A DNA stretch of 64,000 nucleotides from Coniferiporia sulphurascens (lineage: Eukaryota > Basidiomycota > Agaricomycetes > Hymenochaetales > Hymenochaetaceae), in assembly GCA_002794785.1 (NCBI GenBank), contig NBBA01000010.1, forward strand, positions 186,001 through 250,000, in the 5' to 3' direction. The notes under the pieces are model-generated. The model had not been told where the DNA came from. It did not search any database and was given only the letters and a program-made list of their open reading frames with translations. The position numbers and the translations under genes were made by a program. This document shows positions 58,910 through 64,000 of the stretch, piece by piece (position 1 is the first letter of the stretch; each line of letters begins with the position of its first letter).

Positions 58910-60373
58910 TTACTTTTTTAGCTTTAGCTTCTCATGAACAATCTCCTTCAAGTCGGACCCGAGGGCTTCTGCGTAACGATGGAATATTAGAACAACTTTT
59001 TTTTCAAGTGGGCAATGGAATAACCGAAGCGAATACTCACTAAGACCGTATATTTCGTTGGCCCCAACTTGGAATTCTACCCCGGCCATGTACGCATCGG
59101 ATTCTAAGCTTTTCGCCATGCCGAAATCGTTCACCATGACTTGGACGCGTCTCAATTTGCACGTCGTGTCGTAATCGTAGCGATTACGAAAGAGCTTCAA
59201 CAGATGCGTCCACCCTGCCATCTGTACAACCTCCTCCTCCTTGAACGCCTTCTCCCACGGACCGACAAGAATGAGATGCTTGAGAGAGCCGGGGTACTCG
59301 ACTTCGTCCTGGGCCGCGTAGCTGTGGAACGGGACACAGAGCTCGGAGAGATTTTTAAGGAAGTCGCAGGACCATATATGCACCCCTCTCTCATCCCTGC
59401 AAAAGTCGCCCAAGAGCCCCCTGGGGATACCGACGAAAGGTAGATCCCTGCCGATTCCCCGTGCAGTTATCGTCAGAGTTTCCAGTGACTCCGCGAATGG
59501 GAGAAGCGGGCTCGTATAAGGGTTGAACATATTCGGGACTTTGCTGTAATCCCCGTCTATCAGCTCCAGGGTGTGAAGCAAAGGCGAATGTTCGGGAAAG
59601 GTGAGCTTCTGACGATACTTGACTTTGCATCTAACCAAGCAAAGTCGGCGGAGCTGGGGCATCTTGAACCACTGCGGGCTATTTCCGACGTGTTCGTCTT
59701 CACATTCATAGCTCCTCCACGAGTCGCCTATAATCAGCTCCTGTAAGGCGGGGAAGGTAATGGAGGAAGAGAAGGTCATCCTGCCCCCGAAAAGTGCCTC
59801 ATTGGGCAACGCCAGCTCCAAATGCGTAAGACTCTCTATACGCGACCTGTCAAATTTGAGAGCGTTGAAGGTGAGGTCATCGTCTGTGAAGAGGGGCTTC
59901 TTCCACGGCTTTATGTTGAAGAGCGTTGAGAGATGCGGGCACACTTTGTAGACACGGTTTGCGTGCCAGGCATCAAGAGCCGAGTAGAGGTTACGTGTAT
60001 CTCCCGAAGCGTAGACTTTACTGGTGAAATAGAACTGCTCCACGAGAGGCGGGAGATGGGGGTATTTGATCAGAGCGTTAGCGAGGCTCGCCAGGGCTTT
60101 CGCAGAGGAGATGCAAATCTCTTTGTACAAATACCTCGTTACAACATCATGCCAGACGTGACATACGAGAGCCAGGTTGCGGAGGGTCGGCTGGAGTGTC
60201 TCCCTCGTGAAGATTAGGCGGGCAGGGCTTGTCTCTCGCTCGTCTACAATTCGGTCAAAGATTCGTTCGAGTATCTCGGTAGGCAGGCTGCGCTCCCAGA
60301 CGGCGTCCATTTTTGTGTCCTTGGACGAGTCGCGGATCAGGTGAAGCTTTTGGAATAGGTTTGTTTGTTTCAT
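58910..60373 (-). CDS. F-box protein with leucine-rich C-terminal region
   Basis: A single uninterrupted exon gives 487 residues from ATG 60373 (an apparent upstream start at 60385 is GTG). The F-box-like motif lies at about residues 22-75: LPTEILERIFDRIVDE, then LRNLALVCHVWHDVVTRYLY. The rest shows irregular leucine-rich segments such as LTHLELALPNEALF, FPALQELIIGDSW, LRRLCLVRCKV and LLHTLELIDGDY. F-box proteins usually recruit substrates to SCF ubiquitin ligases. Such genes are strongly expanded in Agaricomycetes. An alternative start is the Met at about residue 22 (DAVWERSLP). No intron is needed. Confidence 0.85.
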   Translation of the reverse strand: MKQTNLFQKLHLIRDSSKDTKMDAVWERSLPTEILERIFDRIVDERETSPARLIFTRETLQPTLRNLALVCHVWHDVVTRYLYKEICISSAKALASLANALIKYPHLPPLVEQFYFTSKVYASGDTRNLYSALDAWHANRVYKVCPHLSTLFNIKPWKKPLFTDDDLTFNALKFDRSRIESLTHLELALPNEALFGGRMTFSSSITFPALQELIIGDSWRSYECEDEHVGNSPQWFKMPQLRRLCLVRCKVKYRQKLTFPEHSPLLHTLELIDGDYSKVPNMFNPYTSPLLPFAESLETLTITARGIGRDLPFVGIPRGLLGDFCRDERGVHIWSCDFLKNLSELCVPFHSYAAQDEVEYPGSLKHLILVGPWEKAFKEEEVVQMAGWTHLLKLFRNRYDYDTTCKLRRVQVMVNDFGMAKSLESDAYMAGVEFQVGANEIYGLSEYSLRLFHCPLEKKVVLIFHRYAEALGSDLKEIVHEKLKLKK

Positions 60374-61326
60374 CGCGGATAACACAGATAAAGTCGGGGT
60401 TCAGTGTTATCGATGCCGAGTGAGGCTTCACCACGGTAAAGAACACGGATAGATGAGGTAGATGAGGATTTTTACACGACGAGGGCTTGCTATGAGCGTC
60501 ATTTAAGTTGCAGGGAAAGACGTCGATTTGTCTTGCGCCACTTAGAAAATGCCAAGCGCGGGAGCCACGAAGAACAAGAAAACTAAGAGGCCACCGCTTC
60601 CACCCAGAAGCCACAGTCAATCCTAAGCAATGGGCCAAGGCAACAAAAGCACAGGTGTCCTGAAGGAAGTAGCCGCGTTCGCGACAGTTGGGAACAAAGG
60701 CGTGTTAATCCGGCGATACCGAGTCCTCCGCTCCCTCGGCTAGTATCAGGTGGCGCCTGAAAGAATAAAAGTCAGATAGATAAGCACATGTATACACCTT
60801 TTTCGCTTGAGTTGGACACAGCAGTACTGGCCAATTGGAGATGGACTGTCAAAGCGGCTACGCCGCGTTCTGCGTACGAAAAACTGTCGGACAGTTTTGT
60901 CAGAACTCACAGATCCAATTCGGGCCCTATTTCAGGCCGCGGATTGCACGAGGTTACCTGTAGTAGGAATAAATTGATCATCCCATTTCATAACAGGGTG
61001 TGTGCAATACAAGCATAAGAATCAATTAGAAGGCGGTTATTTTGCGTAAAGCAGTGTTGAAGTTCGAGCTCGATGACGAGAGGGCGTCGGAGTTGAGATA
61101 TTTTTCGTAGATTTTTCATTGCATGTATGCACGCACGGGTTCCTTCGCGCGATTATCTACTGGTTAGACAATATTCTTGGATACGGAGCGCATTCGCTCG
61201 CGCCACGAATTGCTGGATTCCAACAAGCAGCATAAGGTATACTCACTGTATAAGTAAAGGCCCCAGTAAAAAAAAAGTGGCAAGTGAAAGAGATTGGGAG
61301 AAACCAGGAGAGAATCGTTTCTTTCG
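60374..61326. other. Intergenic stretch
   Basis: About 950 bases with no gene recognised beyond the F-box gene's promoter. Confidence 0.45.
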
Positions 61327-62405
61327 TCACAACATCGCCGATAATAAATGCCACGCTAGCCACGCGAGACTAATTATGCCCACCCCATTCATGGGAAGGC
61401 CTATCGGCGAAGGCGCACCGTTGATGAGCGGCGCCGCTTCACCAATTGTTTGATTGAGGCAGTCCAGCATGGTAGCGTTAACCCAGCTCGGGAGTGGTGT
61501 AGATGGCGTGCTTGTGCTCGCATTCTGCTGTAGCGCGACGGTGTCGTTGTACCCGTCGAGCGTGAGCACGATGCTGCAGGCACGGTAGTATTCTACTGCC
61601 TGTTCGGGCTGCAGCGCCGAAGTGTTCGACGGGCTGAATGCGAGCACGGTCTGGCTGCCCGTCGAGTTGGATGCGAGGAGGGCCGAGCAATTCGCAGCAA
61701 CTGAAGAGAGCAGTGAGGTGGTTGTTGCATTGTCAGCGACAATATGCATAGTTGTGTTGCCTGAGGCAGAAGAGAACGCGACAGTTGTGAGCACGCCGCC
61801 GGGCCGCGAGCTATTATCCGCGTTGCCATACTAATTTCATTTCGATTAATATATAAAGTTAAGGTTGACGAAATGTGCGTATAATGCACCTCTGTTGTGT
61901 CCAGGTATGCAATACCTCCAGCTGTCCCCCAGATAACGGGCCAAAAGAAGAACGGGAATCCCAAGCGTGCCACACCGCGCGAGGATGCTAGGCCAGGATA
62001 CCCACTTCCATATGTACTAAAACGAGAAAAAAAAGTCAGCAAAGCGGATAGAAAAACCAAAGTAACTGTTGTATCGTTTTACCTGGTACCAAAGACCTCG
62101 CCACGCGTTCCCCCCCCCTGCGTCCTCCCGGCAAACAACTGGTCACTCGGGATTGTCGCGACCTTGCCACCTCCGGCCCCGTACGATACTGCGCTGGTCT
62201 TACCGTCCGTGGTCGAGCCAGATCCAATGGACACGGGGGTGCGGGCACCGCTGCTGCTGCCGCCGCCGACGCTTCCGCCCGATGTGCCGCCGCCGCCCGC
62301 TTCACCACCACCCTCGCCCCCGTCGCCCCCATGCCCGCCGCCTCCACCGCCTTTCCGACGGAAAATTCTGGGCCTCTTTTTGGATGAGATGAAGGGAATG
62401 TACAT
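61327..62405 (-). CDS. Conserved Gly-rich membrane protein of unknown function
   Basis: ATG 62405 starts YIPFISSKKRPRIFRRKGGG, then a very Gly/Ser-rich stretch of about 60 residues. After an intron comes YGSGYPGLASSRGVARLGF, a hydrophobic segment FPFFFWPVIWGTAGGIAYL, then an intron and YGNADNSSRPGGVLTTVAFS. The following Ser/Thr/Asn-rich part has many NxS/T sites and conserved-looking blocks VEYYRACSIVLTLDGYND and LPSWVNATMLDCLNQTIG. It ends in a hydrophobic tail, GVGIISLAWLAWHLLSAML, of a membrane anchor or GPI type. I recall similar unannotated proteins in other basidiomycetes but know no function. It lies between an F-box gene and a HAD phosphatase gene, both on the minus strand. Confidence 0.75.
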
Positions 62406-63216
62406 GACGACTCTGCGTGTAGCGAATTTGGGTCGAGGCTGGGTATAGAGAGCGGCACTTGAACTTTGGAGAATGCCCCCGATACGATTTCGGCTTTTGC
62501 TTTATAGCTTCTTGCGCGCGCTCAGCACCGCAATCGACTATGGATTGGATTTTTGATGCGCTGTCGTTGTCCTAGGATGGCAGTTTTCCAAGAACGTTAG
62601 GCGGCTGGAACGGGAAGCTGTGGTATATGGGTAAGGGTGTTTGTTACCTATAACATGGTTATAATTTCCTACAAGGCTGTGCATCGTATTTGCGGCCATG
62701 GGGTCCCGAGTGCTGGTTCCCCACCCGTTGGCGCTTGTCCAAGCGCGCTCTTCTGTTGAAATTCTCTCGTGGAATGGCGGTGTATTTGAATTACAAACCT
62801 TTGACGACTCTTGGCCCTGGAGTACCGCGCGCATGCGAATATGTTGGAAAACGACCAGTGTGCCTTTCGTCTAGGGCTGAAAGAGCGACCGTATGATGCG
62901 CAAATTTAATAATGCGTGCTATTCGTGCCGAGCTTACTGCCGAAGGCAGTGTGCGTGCCATACGAGGCGCGGTAACTTCCCGTTCTCGAATGCTTTCATA
63001 TTCGTCAGAAGTCCCTTGTCGCTCGAACAGCTGACCACAGCTCAACTTTTTCGCCCTGCATACTTATACACCACCACACTATCTACACAGCAATGCATTT
63101 CTAAATACTAGTAAGGACAAGCGGCCTAACGGCTATCATGATCTATACTGTACCTGCCAGTTGGCAAGGCGGTTAGGAAAGCCGCACTGGCGCGAGTCAA
63201 CACAGGCAACCACACT
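62406..63216. other. Intergenic stretch
   Basis: About 810 bases, the promoter side of the Gly-rich protein gene and the 3' side of the HAD phosphatase gene. No gene seen. Confidence 0.45.
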
Positions 63217-64000
63217 TCAAGCCGACCGCGCTGCAGCGGCCTCCAATACTTCCTCCTTCGTGTGCGTGCCTGTGACAACAGATTTCACAGTGCCTAGCGC
63301 CTGTGAAAAGTCCCGGAATAGGACGTGCTTGATGTTTTCCGCCTTGCAGTACTCGTGCAGGTCATTCTCGCCGTCTGCCTTGAGCTTGACGAATAGCACA
63401 TCTGCGTGCCGTGCGGCGGACATATCTAGGAAGATCCAGTGAGTTCTGAGAGACGCGGGACTTCGAAAACGGGGCTCACCGGAGACACCGTCACCAAAGA
63501 AGAACAGTGTTGGAGGGTTGGCCACCTTCCTGTACGGTAGAATAGCCTGCGACTTGTCATGCCCGTAGCCACTGAAGACGTAATGTTATGGCTATGGTAT
63601 GACGACGGGCGGAACGAAATATATAAATACCTCGTGGGGTGACGGTACTTAATCTCCCACTTTCCATCAGGCAATAAATCAACATCGTTTGCAATTATAT
63701 CGATCGTTGCAGCGTCCTCATCACCAATTAGCTTCGAGAGGACCGCACGAATCAGGGGAGTCATTCCACTGCATACATAAAGAACGTTGGTAAGATTGCA
63801 GTGAATATAAATATATATATATATTCAGACGAACCTCGAGACGATCACTACCGGGATGTCATTCGCCTTGCACCACTGGTAGAAATCCTTGAATCCCGGG
63901 TCGAGATGAATATCTGTCCACTAGCTGAGCCCACCGATCCACGACGATGTTAACAAACGCAACTATTCTCAAGAATCGTCTTGCACTCCTCAAACGTATG
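63217..64000 (-). CDS. HAD-superfamily phosphatase (phosphoserine phosphatase-like), 5' end outside window
   Basis: The 3' part of a HAD-type phosphatase, running off the right edge. Visible blocks, across four exons: LDPGFKDFYQWCKANDIPVV, motif II IVSSGMTPLIRAVL, DIIANDVDLLPDGKWEIKYRH, Lys in GYGHDKSQAIL, and motif III LFFFGDGVSDMSAARHADVL. The end is VLEAAAARSA at TGA 63217-63219. The N-terminal DxDxT nucleophile motif is not inside the window. The closest family I recognise is the yeast YNL010W-like group of small cytosolic phosphatases. One intron (about 63770-63836) contains a TA microsatellite at 63805-63826. Confidence 0.85.
63805..63826. repeat. TA-rich microsatellite in an intron
   Basis: A run of alternating T and A with one interruption lies inside an intron of the HAD phosphatase gene. 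Confidence 0.75.

Noticed and set aside
1..64000. CRISPR arrays, operons, insertion sequences or viral genes
   Set aside because: No regularly spaced repeats, no transposase, integrase or reverse-transcriptase motif and no viral hallmark proteins were seen; the gene structure is fungal throughout.

Overview
This window is nuclear DNA of a filamentous fungus, most likely a mushroom-forming basidiomycete (Agaricomycetes). The evidence is dense genes cut by many 45-70 base GT..AG introns, TATA-type promoters, intron-bearing tRNA genes, a Zn2Cys6 regulator, a fungal GH30 glucanase, and many copies of a proline-rich protein domain that I recognise as the basidiomycete family Pfam calls DUF6699 (from memory, not searched). 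About 23 protein genes and two tRNA genes can be supported. Nothing bacterial, viral or CRISPR-like was seen.

Layout. 1-13 kb: a monoacylglycerol lipase-like hydrolase, a secreted GH30 beta-glucanase, a doubtful low-complexity ORF, the first DUF6699 gene and a zinc-type alcohol dehydrogenase-like reductase. 13-30 kb: gene-poor stretches, then a run of DUF6699 genes all on the plus strand. Its core is a two-gene unit, a short DUF6699 gene followed by a protein kinase fused to a C-terminal DUF6699 domain. The unit is present twice in the same order (19.7-23.6 kb and 25.3-29.5 kb). 30-40 kb: an aldo-keto reductase, a myo-inositol oxygenase, and a mitochondrial 2-oxoadipate/2-oxoglutarate dehydrogenase E1 (DHTKD1 type). 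41-44 kb: a seventh DUF6699 gene, closest to the kinase-fused copies but without a kinase, and a VPS68-like membrane protein. 44-50 kb: an inverted pair of tRNA-Thr genes, a second myo-inositol oxygenase, and a divergent pair of a DenD-like sugar-acid dehydrogenase and a class II aldolase. 51-64 kb: an MFS transporter, a Zn2Cys6 transcription factor, an F-box protein, a conserved Gly-rich membrane protein and the 3' part of a HAD phosphatase.

Two themes tie the genes together. First, local expansion of DUF6699 genes, with a kinase-DUF6699 fusion that then duplicated together with its neighbour. Both kinases keep the catalytic Lys, Asp and DFG residues but lack the Arg of the HRD motif. A phase 1 intron sits just before the DUF6699 region in five of the seven genes. 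This is the best candidate for an undescribed system, and its function is unknown. Second, a loose group of inositol, uronate and sugar-acid genes (two MIOX, AKR, DenD-like, class II aldolase, MFS transporter, Zn2Cys6 regulator) across 30-58 kb may form a catabolic neighbourhood, although housekeeping genes interrupt it.

Gene models were built by eye from conserved motifs and splice sites. Gene spans include introns. Start codons are less certain than domain calls.
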